Notes under the pieces: generated by a model
Told to the model about the DNA's origin: nothing
The model's database searches: none
What the model saw: only the letters and a program-made list of their open reading frames with translations
Translations under genes and position numbers: made by a program
Part shown: positions 46,301 to 56,544 of the stretch, piece by piece
How the letters are laid out: every line of letters starts with the position of its first letter
Position numbering within the stretch: position 1 is the first letter of the stretch
Source of the DNA: Catonia carolina
Lineage: Eukaryota > Arthropoda > Insecta > Hemiptera > Achilidae
DNA: 64,000 nt
Assembly (NCBI GenBank): GCA_035578175.1
Contig: JAQMRL010000014.1
Location: 17,958,395 to 18,022,394, forward strand
Reading direction: 5' to 3'

Positions 46301-47193
46301 TAACTGTTGTTGTCATTAACTTCTGTATTCTCGGATTTCTCCATAATTTTTTTTTGAAACGTTTTCCAAACTACGCGATTATTGCATAATTTTGGTCTAC
46401 ATGGTATAGTTTTCGGTAGTTGGTCAAAGAGTGTTATTTTTATTGGAAAGTGATCGCTATCATATTTATAGTTCAAGACTTTCCACATGCATACCGGAAT
46501 CAAAAGAGGATCCAGGAAAGTTAAATCCAGAGTGGATCTACTTGATTCATCCGCTGAAGACCACGTTGGAGAAGCATCATTTACAATTACGAATTTCGAG
46601 GCGGAAATAGCTCTATCTAATTTTTTACCCTCACTATTGTCAATATGATTGTCTGACCAAGTACTACTAATTGCATTGAAATCACCAACTAAAACTGCAT
46701 TTTCCAACGAGTTTATGCCGTCACAGAAGTTATTCCAAAAATCATTATCAGTGAACCCCGTGGCATTTGATGCTCTCGGTGGACTATAAGTGTTAATAAT
46801 ATGAATGAAATTATTATTGTTTGTATAGATTTTAACAATTTGACTTTCGACGTGGTTATTAAGGCATAGATCAATGAAGGTAGAGAATTTATCATTAAGC
46901 GATTCAAATTTCAAGTCTGACCTGATAAGAAGAGCAATTCCACCACCGTTCCGGCCATCCCCGCGTTCGCAAGAGACAGTCCTGAGCCCTGACAGCGAGA
47001 ACTTGTGATTATCTTTCAGAAAAGTTTCTCCTAAACAAAAAATATCAATTCTTTCGGAATTAACCAATGCTTCGAGACTAGTTTTTTTATTTGCAATTGC
47101 ACGACAATTCCATTGAAGAATATTCAAACAACCTGTCTCACTATGTTTTCGCCTGTGAGAATTACCAGGCATCATTATCGTGAATAGGAACAC
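43312..47193 (-). pseudogene. LINE ORF2 polyprotein: APE endonuclease, RT, RNase H; one in-frame stop
   Basis: This polyprotein nicks the target and copies the element RNA into it. From ATG 47193, residues about 23-260 are an apurinic-type endonuclease (QWNC N29, LGET E56, GDFN D171/N173, SDH D247/H248). The RT follows from about 470 (SAPGPD, VRPISL, FLDIQGAYD with Asp 606). A TGA at 45324-45322 (codon 624) interrupts, and the same frame then continues without any other stop: YADD catalytic motif near codon 695, then RNase H with all four acidic residues (YTDGS, YQAE, SDS, NETVD) and a C-terminal Cys/His cluster. As it stands, only the endonuclease and the start of the RT would be made. A MMPGN start a few codons downstream is an alternative. 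Confidence 0.9.
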
Positions 47194-48649
47194 TTACTCC
47201 TGTTATCTGAGTCTCAGAATTAATATCTTCATCCTGTGACTCTTCCTCAGACTCTTGAGACACCACTGAGGTCTTATTCCCACAGTATTTTTTTAATTTC
47301 TTTTCGTTGTTTTCTCCTTCAGACAAATCTCCATTATCCTTCTTCCTCTTATTCTTTTCCTTTTCACTCTGGATCTCCATCGCCTCCTCCTGAGTGTTTT
47401 CAGTAATCTGTACACCTTTCCTTCTCATTCTACTTTTTTCTTCCATTTTCTCTTGCAACTTGCTTGTCAGCTCAACTCTTCTCTCTTCTGATATAAGAGG
47501 AATAGCTTGTTTTGGAGCTTCCTCTTCTACTCTTTCAGTGTTTGCTTTTGATAACTGCTTATGCTCTTTACCTTCTTTTACTGTCCTTTCACTTTCTTTT
47601 TTCCTAGCTTCTCGCGCTTCCCTTTTCTTTTTTTTAACCTCGTCATCCTTATCTTTAGCTGCCTTCACCAAGACAGCCAGGTCGTTTTTTTTGTTTTTTA
47701 TCGTTTCTGCATACGACTTCTTCTGCACCGGCGGATTACGCCCCTGATTACTCTCTAACATCTCTTTGGCAACCTTGATATCGACGTTGTGATAAGCCAT
47801 CACTTCTTTGATTTTCAGGTTCAGGACTAGTATTGGGCAATTCCTGTCCGACACATAGTGTCCTGAGTCCTGCAGACCATTTCGTTCACAATTTATACAC
47901 TTCTTGTCCTGATCCTGACACGACGACGCATTGTGTCCAGGCATAGAGCATTTACCACAAATTAAGGGTTTCCGTTGGTCTTTGCAAAATTTAGCAATAT
48001 GGCCAAACCTATGACAATGGTTGCATTTACGCGGGCGATCTACGAAAGGGTTAACCTCGACAATCCCCCCCCAGAAAACTGCTTTCGACGGGACTAGGGT
48101 GGTTTTGCAGCGAATTTTGAACAGGTCAGAGTCCTCCAGGATAGGAACACTCTGACCCATATCGCTCACCTCTCTTTTGACAAATCTTTTTATTCTCTCT
48201 GCCTTCACTATTTCCGGGAACGGATCTTGCACTCCAGGAGGAGGCATCAACCACTCGATCACCTCTTCCGGGGTAACCTCTCTATCAAAAATACCGTATA
48301 CCACATAGTCTTTGAAAATTTTAAAATTTGGGATATACGCGATCCATTTTTCATCCCCCCTAAAAAACTCTACATCATTGAATTTGTCAATCAGCGAATT
48401 GGCAACAACAAAATTATTAAAGATAATCTTGTATCTATTGAAACCCGCTTTCCTCAAACCGAAACCGATCTTTAGGAAAGCTCCGAATTTTTTCAAAAAA
48501 CTGCGTGCGAATTGGTTCGGGTGTTTATCATTAACTGGTTCAGTGTCTACTCTTTCAAGAAACACCACATACGGACCTACATGGCCTTCATCATATCTGT
48601 ACTTACCTCGATTATCGCTAACGGTCGTGACTGGCCCGTTCGGACACAT
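47162..48649 (-). CDS. LINE ORF1, gag-like nucleic-acid-binding protein
   Basis: A 495-residue protein expected to coat the element RNA. Residues about 20-200 form the N-terminal RNA-binding-like domain. Three zinc knuckles follow: C209-x2-C212-x4-H217-x4-C222, C231-x2-C234-x4-H239-x4-C244, and a wider C251-x2-C254-x9-H264-x6-C271. After about residue 300 the protein is a highly charged Lys/Glu-rich, probably coiled or disordered tail. The frame is intact. Its stop (47162-47164) lies inside ORF2, a 32-base overlap in another frame, which suggests ORF2 is reached by reinitiation. The ATG at 48649 is the first in this frame I see downstream of the 5' end. Confidence 0.88.
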   Translation of the reverse strand: MCPNGPVTTVSDNRGKYRYDEGHVGPYVVFLERVDTEPVNDKHPNQFARSFLKKFGAFLKIGFGLRKAGFNRYKIIFNNFVVANSLIDKFNDVEFFRGDEKWIAYIPNFKIFKDYVVYGIFDREVTPEEVIEWLMPPPGVQDPFPEIVKAERIKRFVKREVSDMGQSVPILEDSDLFKIRCKTTLVPSKAVFWGGIVEVNPFVDRPRKCNHCHRFGHIAKFCKDQRKPLICGKCSMPGHNASSCQDQDKKCINCERNGLQDSGHYVSDRNCPILVLNLKIKEVMAYHNVDIKVAKEMLESNQGRNPPVQKKSYAETIKNKKNDLAVLVKAAKDKDDEVKKKKREAREARKKESERTVKEGKEHKQLSKANTERVEEEAPKQAIPLISEERRVELTSKLQEKMEEKSRMRRKGVQITENTQEEAMEIQSEKEKNKRKKDNGDLSEGENNEKKLKKYCGNKTSVVSQESEEESQDEDINSETQITGVSVPIHDNDAW

Positions 48650-48844
48650 TATGGAAGGCTCACAGAGCCACGCGACCCCGTACAGAGACCGCCCGGCACA
48701 CGCGGTATAATAGTAAATATTAACAGTGAATAAGTAATATCAAAATGAATAAAAATAATAATAAATAAATTTAAACCAAAACAAGAAAATAGGTAGATTT
48801 AGGTTAAGCCTAGCAGCCTAAAAAAACAACTATAAACACACACT
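48650..48844 (-). promoter_or_regulatory. LINE 5' UTR, presumed internal promoter
   Basis: About 195 bases between the 5' boundary (AGTGTGTGTTTATAG on the minus strand) and the ORF1 start. Elements of this kind carry an internal promoter here. I see no clear motif, so the role is inferred from position. Confidence 0.5.
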
Positions 48845-48858
48845 ATCAGAAATGAAAT
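48845..48858. repeat. Target site duplication, right copy
   Basis: Exact repeat of 43095-43108 (ATCAGAAATGAAAT), fixing the 5' end of the LINE at 48844. Confidence 0.9.
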
Positions 48859-49229
48859 GACATGAGAAAATATTATGCACACATTGTATGGATCGATTTC
48901 TGTTGAAAAAGCGCCCTCTAGTCTTGTTCTTATAAACTAACATTCCATTCTTTGTAAAACGAATCGTCAAAATTCTTGGAATAAAAATGAAATGCGAACG
49001 AATGGAAAAATAAAATAAAGGCCGAAAAATATACATACGTAAATTATTCTAAGTTGCAGTTATGCATATTTCTTATACTGTTTTTTGATTTATATATTGA
49101 TAAATTGTAACATTTGCGTGTTGAGACGAAGAAAACTTCGTATTTATAAACATTTGCTAGGTTAAATGAATTTCAATCACTATATTTGATTTTTACTTCC
49201 TCTTATTCCGTTCATTGTTTCCTATTTTT
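48859..49229. other. AT-rich gap
   Basis: No gene recognised. Confidence 0.35.
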
Positions 49230-49362
49230 ACTTTCTGTTGCCTATATGAATATGTAGGAATGAAAGTATTGTTTTCATGTCGATTTTAAGAAATCGAGTT
49301 TTCACCGGATCTATACGTTTTCAAACCCCCTGAACCCAAAAACACATGTTTTTAACGATTGG

Positions 49363-49424
<62 letters not shown>

Positions 49425-49445
49425 CGTGCGTGTGTGTGCGCGTGC

Positions 49446-49494
<49 letters not shown>

Positions 49495-50254
49495 TGTGAA
49501 CAGAATATCTCAAGAACGGAACATCGTACAAACTTTAAACTTAGAACTTAAGTTACATACCACTACCGGACCCGACACAAACATTTTCATCAAAATCGAT
49601 CAACCGGAAGTAGTAGTTTATTCGTATAATTTTTCACTTTTTTGCGATTTTCTCAAAAACTGGTCCTACGATTTTTTTTAAAATCGCCTAGTTTATTCAA
49701 TTTTTTATTCTCTACAAGATAGGGTAGGCGTCATGTTTGCTGAAATTCTTGGTGAGGCTGTTTTCACGTAAAGAAATAGTTTTTTTAAGATTACGGCTCC
49801 ATTATAAATTTTAGCCCAAAAACTTATATAATAAAAGTTGTAGAGAATTTTAAAACCTACAACTTTTATTTCAAACATTCTTTTGTATAACGCTTAGTTT
49901 AGCAGTAATTAGCGATTTTCTGATTTTTTATCATGAAAACGTGTGAAAAATCGATTTTTTAAGATTTCGGCCTTAGAATGTATTTACGAAAAAAGTGTAG
50001 GATATTTATTTTATAGGAAATAAAAAGATCTACAACTTTTATGTAAAGCATTTTTCACTACAGAGTGATTTTCCGTATTTTTAAGCCAAACTGAGTGCGA
50101 CTTTCATTTTGCGTCTTTCACTCATAATTAAAATAAGGTTATGTTTATAGAGGTTAGTTTGTTTGATTATTTCTAATGTTTTATTACTAATGTTAGGTTT
50201 ATTGTTATTTATTTGCACTGGCAAGAAAAAGTTGTGTGAGTGTTTCGCACCAGA
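49230..50254 (+). mobile_element. HINE-like element, well preserved
   Basis: ACTTTCTGTTGCC at 49230, (TC)n then (TG)n at 49363-49494, complete core, GGCAAGAAAAAGT, and stem-loop GTGTGAGTGTTTCGCACC before a T run. It is 1025 bp, uninterrupted. Confidence 0.7.
49363..49494. repeat. (TC)n(TG)n microsatellite
   Basis: About 20 bases of TC followed by about 110 of TG with CG variants. Confidence 0.95.
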
Positions 50255-50301
50255 TTTTATTATTTGTATATGTCTTTATTTAGAAACAACTATCATAGAA
50301 A

Positions 50302-51204
50302 AATCTGGTGTAAATCTCCACAAGACTTTCTCTTGCCAATGACAAATATAACCTAATATTAGTGATAAAACATTACAAATAAACAAAAAACTAACCTCAA
50401 AAACATAACCTTATTTTTATAAATCATGAGTGAAAGACGTAATTGAAAATCTACCTCAGTTTGGCTTAAAAATACGGCAAAATTACTCTCTCACGCTAAA
50501 CTAGGTTCTGTAGAGAAAAATGCTCTAAATAAAAGTTGACGATCATTTAAATTCCTATAAATTTGATTAAACACTTTTGTCGTAAAATGTATACTAAGGC
50601 TAAAATCTTATAAAAAAAACGATTTTTTTACACGTTTTTGTGAGAAAAAAAACAGAAAATTGTTAATTAACGCTAAACTAAGCGTTATACAAAATAAATG
50701 TTTTAATAGAAACTGTAGGATTTTATATTCTCTACAACTATATACATTTTTGCGCTAAAATGGATATTAAAATCGCAATCTTAAAATAAACAATTTTTTG
50801 TCGAGAAAACAACCTCCCAAGAATTTCAGCAGAAATGGCGCCTATCTTATCTTGTAGAGAACAAAAAGTTAGTAAATGAGGCGATTTTTAAAAAAAAAGT
50901 CGTGGGAGCCGTATTTGATAAAATCGCAAAAAAATGAAAAATTACACGAATAAACTACTACTTCCGGTTGACCGATTTTGATGAAAATGTTCAGGTCGAG
51001 TCCAGTAGTAGTACCTAACTTAAGTTTCGAGTTTCAAATTCGTACGAGGTACCGTTCTTGAAATATTTTGTTCATACACACACCAATAGCTACTAAATAC
51101 ATGTTTTTTGGGCTTAGGGGTCTGAAAACGTGTAGATCCGGTGAAAAATCGACTTCGAAAAATCAACATGAAAACAATACTTTCCATCGTATATATTCAT
51201 ATTT
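50302..51204 (-). mobile_element. HINE-like element (5' tip lost)
   Basis: TCTGGTGTAAATCTCCACAAG, ACTTTCTCTTGCC, core, a very short (CA)n, then breaks at TATATATTCATATTTGATAT, where a plus-strand HINE core follows. Confidence 0.65.
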
Positions 51205-51212
51205 GATATAAA

Positions 51213-51588
51213 TGCGGTTATTAGCGATTTTCTATTGTTCTCAAGAAAACGTGTGAAAAATCGATTTTTTATAACGATTTCAGCCTTAGTTTGCATTTAA
51301 AACGACATAAGTGTATAATAAAATTTATAGGAAATTAAAAGATCTACACCTTTTATTTAAGGCATTTTTCTCTTCACAGCCAAGTTTAGCGTGAAAGAGT
51401 GATTTTCCGTATTTTTAAGCCAAACTGAGGTTGATTTTCATTTTGCGTCTTTCACTCATGATTACAATTAGGTTATGTTTATTGAGATTAGTTTTTAGTT
51501 TATTTCTAATGTTTTATTACTAATGTTAGGTTTATTGTTAATTATTTGCATTGGCAAGAGAAAGTTGTGTGAGTGTTTCATACCAGAT
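51213..51588 (+). mobile_element. HINE-like element, 3' third
   Basis: GCGGTTATTAGCGATTTTCT through to GGCAAGAGAAAGT and an intact stem-loop region (GTGTGAGTGTTTCATACC). With the previous copy it forms an inverted pair. Confidence 0.65.
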
Positions 51589-51740
51589 TTTTAATTTGAT
51601 ATTAATCATTTTGTAACTTATGAGCAAGTAAGACTATTAATGTATTTTTTAAGTCTTTGCAATAATTCTAAGCGATAGTTTGTTAATTATTTATTTTACT
51701 CAGATCCCGGAAAGGTCCTTAGAAATAAGTATTACAATAT

Positions 51741-51910
51741 TTTACCAGAAGTTTCATCGTTAAGAAGTCATTTGGATGAGCAAATAAAGAATAATATGTA
51801 GTATTCGGGCATTAAAAATGTTGTACTACCTATCTCAATAGTTTATCATTCCATTTTGCAGAGAGAATGCAGGAAACTAAAAAATTATACGGGTTGTTAA
51901 ACTGAACTAT
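51741..51910. repeat. 170-bp direct repeat, left copy
   Basis: It matches 53464-53633 over its whole length with scattered differences (e.g. TTTCATCGTTAAG, TTGGATGAGCAAA, AACTAAAAAATT, TACGGGTTGTTAA). The fold-back mariner lies exactly between the two copies. Confidence 0.8.
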
Positions 51911-51976
51911 ACGAGGTGTAGCTAATAAATAACGAGACTGACGTTGTAAAAATTTTTTTTTTTATTTTATACATAA

Positions 51977-52240
51977 TCACTTATTGTCACCTTCAATTAA
52001 CACTCCTTCTCTATCCCTACAACGCTCCATGCGAATTTTCCTTTGTTGGAAACAGTGCTGAAAGTCATCTTCTGTCAGCTCTTTCAGGACATATGCCACT
52101 TTCTCTTTTACAGCTTCCACAGACTCAAATCTTGTCCCTTTTAATGCAGATTTCACCTTAGGGAACAAGTAGAAGTCACATTGTGCAAGATCTGGTGAAT
52201 AAGGTGGATATTCTACCACTTAGATACTGTACTTGGCTAG
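51977..52240 (-). pseudogene. Mariner transposase C-terminus within the left arm
   Basis: The minus-strand frame VEYPPYSPDLAQCDFYLFPKV through to ERCRD...LIEGDNK has the mariner third-Asp block, with Gln for Pro in PDLAQCDF. Upstream the frame decays, and the HxDNAPAH block near 52280 is HQDNAPAH-like. The N-terminal half is absent. Confidence 0.7.
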
Positions 52241-52488
52241 GAACCTCTTGACAGATAACGCGAAATGAGCCGGCGCATTATCTTGGTGGAGAACTCATGA
52301 TTTGTCCTTCCACATTTCGGGGCGTTTGTTCCTTACTCTTTGACGTAGTTTAGAAAGTACCTGAAGGTAGTAATATTGATTAATTGTTTGACCTTCAGGA
52401 ACCCAGTAAAAGTACACAATCCCATGGATATAAAAAAACAATCATGTTTGCTTTAAATTTTGACTTACTCATTCGAGCTTTTTTGGCT

Positions 52489-53290
52489 CTCGGTTGAAGT
52501 TCGGTTCTTCCATGCATGGATTCCTTTGCATGGATTGGCGCTTCGTTTCCGGATCATAAATAAAAAACCATCTTTCATCACATGTTATTATAGTTTACCT
52601 GTTCCCTAACGTGAAATCTGAATTAAAATGGACAAGATTTGAGTCTGTGGAAGCTGTAAAAGAGGAAGCGGCACATGTCCTAAACATTCGAGTTTTTCTG
52701 GCTATCGGTTGATTTTCGGCTCTTCCAGTGCATGGATTGGCGCTTCGTTTCCGGATCATAAATAAAAAACCACCTTTTATCACATGTTATTATAGTTTAC
52801 CTGTTCCCTAATGTAAAATCTGCATTAAAAGGGACAAGATTTGAGTCTGTGGAAGCTGTAAAAGAGAAAGCGGCAAATGTCCTGAACATTCGAGCTTCTT
52901 TGGCTTTCGGTTGAAGTTCGGCTCTTCCAGTGCATGGATTGGCGCTTCGTTTTCGGATCATAAATACTAAACCACCTTTCATCACATGTTAATATAGTTT
53001 ACCTGTTCTCTTACGTGAAATCTGCATTAAAAGGGACAAGATTTGAGTCTGTGGAAGCTGTAAAAGAGAAAGCGGCACATGTCCTAAACATTCGAGCTGT
53101 TTTGGCTCTCGGTTGAATTTCGGCTCTTCCAGTGCATGGATTGGCGCTTCGTTTCCGGATCATAAATAAAAAACGACCTTTCATCACATGTTATTATAGT
53201 TTACCTGTTCCCTAACGTGAAATCTGCATTAAAAGGGACAAGATTTGAGTCTGTGAAAGCTGTAAAATAGAAAGCGGCACATGTCCTGAA
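52489..53290. repeat. ~202-bp tandem repeat, four units
   Basis: The phrase ACATTCGAG recurs at 52684, 52886 and 53088 (spacing 202 and 202), with a first, 195-base unit beginning near 52489. Each unit is a minus-strand transposase piece (TYDPETKRQ region) joined to a plus-strand C-terminal piece, so each unit contains the inversion junction GTTTACCTGTTC. Confidence 0.9.
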
Positions 53291-53463
53291 AGAGCTGACA
53301 GAAGATGACTTCTAGCAGTGTTTCCAACAATGGAAAATTCGCATGGAGCATTGTAGAGATAGAGAAGGAGTGTATATTGAAGGCGACAATAAGTGATTAT
53401 GAATAAAATTAAAATAAAATTTTTTACAACGTCAGTCTCGTTATTTAATTGCCAGTCCTCGTA

Positions 53464-53633
53464 TTTTACCACAAGTTTCATCGTTAAGGATTCATTTGGA
53501 TGAGCAAAGAAAGATCAATATGTAGTGTTCGGGTATTAAAAATGTTCAACTATTTCAATAGTTTGTCATTTATATTTTGCAGAAAGAACGCGGGAAACTA
53601 AAAAATTGTACGGGTTGTTAAGTTGAACTGTAT
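53464..53633. repeat. 170-bp direct repeat, right copy
   Basis: Partner of 51741-51910, starting just after the right TA of fold-back copy 4. Confidence 0.8.
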
Positions 53634-54281
53634 AAATAACGAAACCAAGTGAAATGATAGGATCGACTAGGAAACAAGTAGAAACGTCCAAAAATTTGTG
53701 AACTGAACCAAGTGGAAAACTTGTGACGGTATCGTCTTTTCAAAAAGTAAAAAAGAGGAAAGCGGATTTTCGGAAGGGAACAGTCTTTTTGAAAGACTGG
53801 AATTGGATGAAGAAAGAGAGGAATAGAAAAGTATATAGTAACATTGGAGAAGTTGTTATTTGGGTGGGGGATTCACTGGCATTACAGACAGGAAGAGTAC
53901 CTCTCCACCTCTTGATCATGGTATAAATAGGGTGAGGTTTTGAAGAATGACACCTTATTTCCAAGGCGCTCTCTCAGTTTCTTCCACTAAATTTAAGTAG
54001 CTGTAAAAATCTTTTATACTGCTACAATGCTGAAAATTTTCTTTGCACAAATTATTAAAATTATTTTATTATTACAGAAAGTTTATCGTTAGAACATTGT
54101 AATGAGATTACTAAAATACAAATTTGATAAAAGACTATACTAGATTGTTATTTCAGTTTTCGTTTGTGAAATTTTTGTGCTCTTATTAACATAAAAGAAG
54201 ATCCAAAACACAGCATAAGACATATCAAGATAAAAACTGGCAAGCCGAAATATTACCAATACGTTTCTTTACTACAAAAAA
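53634..54281. other. AT-rich gap
   Basis: The frame 53723-53926 and its antisense show no family feature. No gene supported. Confidence 0.35.
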
Positions 54282-54344
54282 ATCTGGTGTGAAACACTCA
54301 CACAACTTTCTCTTGCCAATGCAAATAACAAACAAATAACCTAA

Positions 54345-54594
54345 TATATTTTTTTTCAATCCCTAATGTGTGTACGTTGAAATCTGTTCAATTCAGAACA
54401 ATAAGCAACCCCATGACCCAATGAGATGAGGATAATATGTATGACGTGTAAATGAGGTGTAGTCTTGTACAGACTCAGACCGACCATTCCTGAGAGAGTA
54501 TAGTTACGTGAACCCAAACCATCAAAGTACACCGGTAACAACTGTCTAGCATTTAGATCTGTATGAAAGTAACTACCTTCACTAGGATTTGAAA
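54345..54594 (-). repeat. SINE-C copy 1
   Basis: It is inserted in the HINE with ATAACCTAATA on both sides. The sequence from AATCCCTAATGTGTGTAC to CACTAGGATTTGAA recurs at 57768-58060, where the tRNA-like head is also preserved. This copy is 5' truncated. Confidence 0.7.
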
Positions 54595-55559
54595 CATAAC
54601 CTAATAATAGTAATAAAATATTAGAAATCAACAAAACACATAACCTATTTTAAACATGAGTGAATACTGAAAAATGAAAATCAACATTAGTTTGGCTTAA
54701 AAATACGGAAAATCACTCCTTCACGCTAAACTAGGCTGTGTAGAGAAAAATACTCTAAATAAAAGTTATAGATCTTTTAAATTCCTATAAATTTGATTAT
54801 CATACACTTTTGTCATAAAATCCATACTAAGGCTGAAATCTTTAAAAAAATCAATTTTTTGTACACATTTTCAAGAAAAAAAAGAAAATCGCTAATTACA
54901 GCTAACTTAAGTTATACAATAAAAAGTTTGAATTAAAAGTTGTAGGTTTTTAAATTCTAGATCGCTTTTATTATATAGGCCTACATTTTCGCGCTTAAAT
55001 GCATATTAAAACCACAATCTTAAAAAAAGAGCATTTTTACGTCATAACAGCTTCCTCAAGAATTTCAGCAAACATGGCGCCTACTCTATCTTGTAGAACA
55101 TGAAAAATTTAGCAAATAAGGCGATTTAAAATAAAATGCTAGCAACCGTTTTTGAGAAAATCGCAAAGAGGTGAAAAATGGCACGAATAAACTACTACTT
55201 CCAGTTGACCGATTTTGATGAAAATGTTTGTGTCGGGCGGGTCCAGTAGTAGTACCTAACTTAAATTTCGAGTTTCAAATTCGTACGATGTTCAGTTCTT
55301 GAGGTATTTTGTTCAAACCAACACACGTGCGCGCGCGCGTACACACACACATACTGACCAATTGCTAAAAACATGGTTTTTGGGTTCAAGGGGGTCTGAA
55401 AACGTGTAGATCCGTTGAAAACTCGATTTTAAAAATGGACTTGAAAACTTCTAAAACTACTTCCTTCTTATATATTCACTAGCAACCCCCGCTCGCTTCG
55501 CTTTACAGAAGCTAATGTAGGCCGCTTTAAATTATTTTAAAACCTCTCTATATACAATA

Positions 55560-55952
55560 CTGCCCATAACAGACAGGTTGAGTGTCAAATTATTTACACT
55601 CAATCTGTTAGTTGCAGGGCTAAAATAAATAGTTCTGTTTCTTGTCACATGGTCAGCCAATTAAATGACTGAATCATTTAAGAACAGAAAAGGTAGAGGT
55701 GTAAAAGACACTAATCAGAGTTATCTCCTCTGAAAGTAATGAATTTCATTATACAGCCAGACCCTGTGGTGAATGAAGTGAAGGTGTCATTTGCAGAGTG
55801 GAAAATATGTGCTTTTCAGAGGGCCCGGCATGCTGATAAGTGTACTTTTCCATTCAGTGAGGAAGGCAATGGTAAACCACCTCACTCCTCGTTTTACTTA
55901 GTAAAACCTCTACAGGTTCAAACCAGCCTACAGGCTGATGACCTAAACAACA
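55560..55952 (+). repeat. SINE-B copy, full length, with 10-bp target duplication
   Basis: Flanked by ATATACAATA (55550-55559 and 55953-55962). It starts CTGCCCATAACAGACAGG and ends CAGGCTGATGACCTAAACAACA. It is 393 bp and the best-defined copy in the window, showing that the family moves by target-primed retroposition. Confidence 0.85.
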
Positions 55953-55958
55953 ATATAC

Positions 55959-56125
55959 AATAATTGTCGTTTCGTTGCCCTGTGGCAGCAAAATAAATTG
56001 TTTTTCTGCACTTCCAGCTCTAGAAAGTCCGACATAAAGTTGTCCATGAGTGAAGGAATCACTCTTGTCTCAAATCAATGCCCACAGTTTTAAATGTTTG
56101 TCCCTGCGATTTAACAGAATTGAAT
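55959..56125 (-). pseudogene. Helitron helicase C-terminus fragment, copy 1
   Basis: The minus-strand frames read KSQGQTFKTVGIDLRQE and, after a 1-base frame change, FTHGQLYVGLSRAGS. These match the last conserved helicase motifs of Pif1-type Helitron helicases (KSQGQT...VGIDL...FxHGQLYVALSR), which unwind DNA during rolling-circle transposition. The stop-frameshift and missing upstream domains make it non-functional. Its place just before the Helitron 3' end fits the normal gene order. Confidence 0.8.
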
Positions 56126-56146
56126 AGAATGCATAGAAGAATACCT

Positions 56147-56538
56147 TGCCCATAACAGACAGGTGGAGAGTCAAATCATTTACTCTCAATCTGTCGTTCC
56201 TGGGCTAAAATAAATAGTTCTGTTTCTTATCACATGGTCAGCCAATTAAATGGCTGAATCATTTAAGAACAGAAGAGGTAGAGGTGTAAAAGACACTAAT
56301 CAGAGTTATCTCCTCTGAAAGTAATGATATTCATTATACAGTCAGACCCTGTGGTGAATGAAGTGAAGGTGTCATTTGCAGAGTGGAAAATATGTGCTTT
56401 TCAGAGGGCCCGGCATGCTGATAAGTGTACTTTTCCATTCAGTGAGGAAGGCATTGGTAAACCACCTCACTCCTCGTTTTACTTAGTAAAACCTCTACAG
56501 GTTCAAACCAGCCTACAGGCTGATGACCTAAACAACAA
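56147..56538 (+). repeat. SINE-B copy (from the 586-bp duplication)
   Basis: Nearly identical to 55561-55952; the right flank ATATACAATA is retained, the left one is not. Confidence 0.85.
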
Positions 56539-56544
56539 TATACA

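Larger units (their letters stand above)
43109..48844 (-). mobile_element. Full-length I-type LINE retrotransposon
   Basis: All parts of a complete non-LTR element are present on the minus strand: 5' end next to the target duplication (48844), a ~195-base 5' UTR, ORF1 (48649-47162), ORF2 overlapping it by 32 bases (47193-43312), a ~177-base 3' UTR and a 27-nt poly(A). Exact 13-14 bp flanking duplications prove a target-primed insertion without 5' truncation. The long clean tail, long open frames and intact ends point to a recent event. The I/LOA-type grouping rests on APE endonuclease, RT, RNase H and a three-knuckle ORF1. Confidence 0.9.
51912..53461. mobile_element. Fold-back mariner element, copy 4, with internal tandem array
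   Basis: TA duplications at 51910-51911 and 53462-53463. The left arm, minus strand, runs from the 3' terminus (CGAGGTGTAGCTAATAAATA) through the 3' half of the transposase to the shared junction near 52598. Instead of a single plus-strand arm there are about four ~202-bp units, each containing the junction. The plus-strand terminus follows. The total is 1550 bp. Confidence 0.8.

Noticed and set aside
52489..53290. CRISPR-like array of regular repeats
   Set aside because: Units are 202 bp, contiguous, without spacers, and clearly made of mariner transposase sequence in an insect-type genome.
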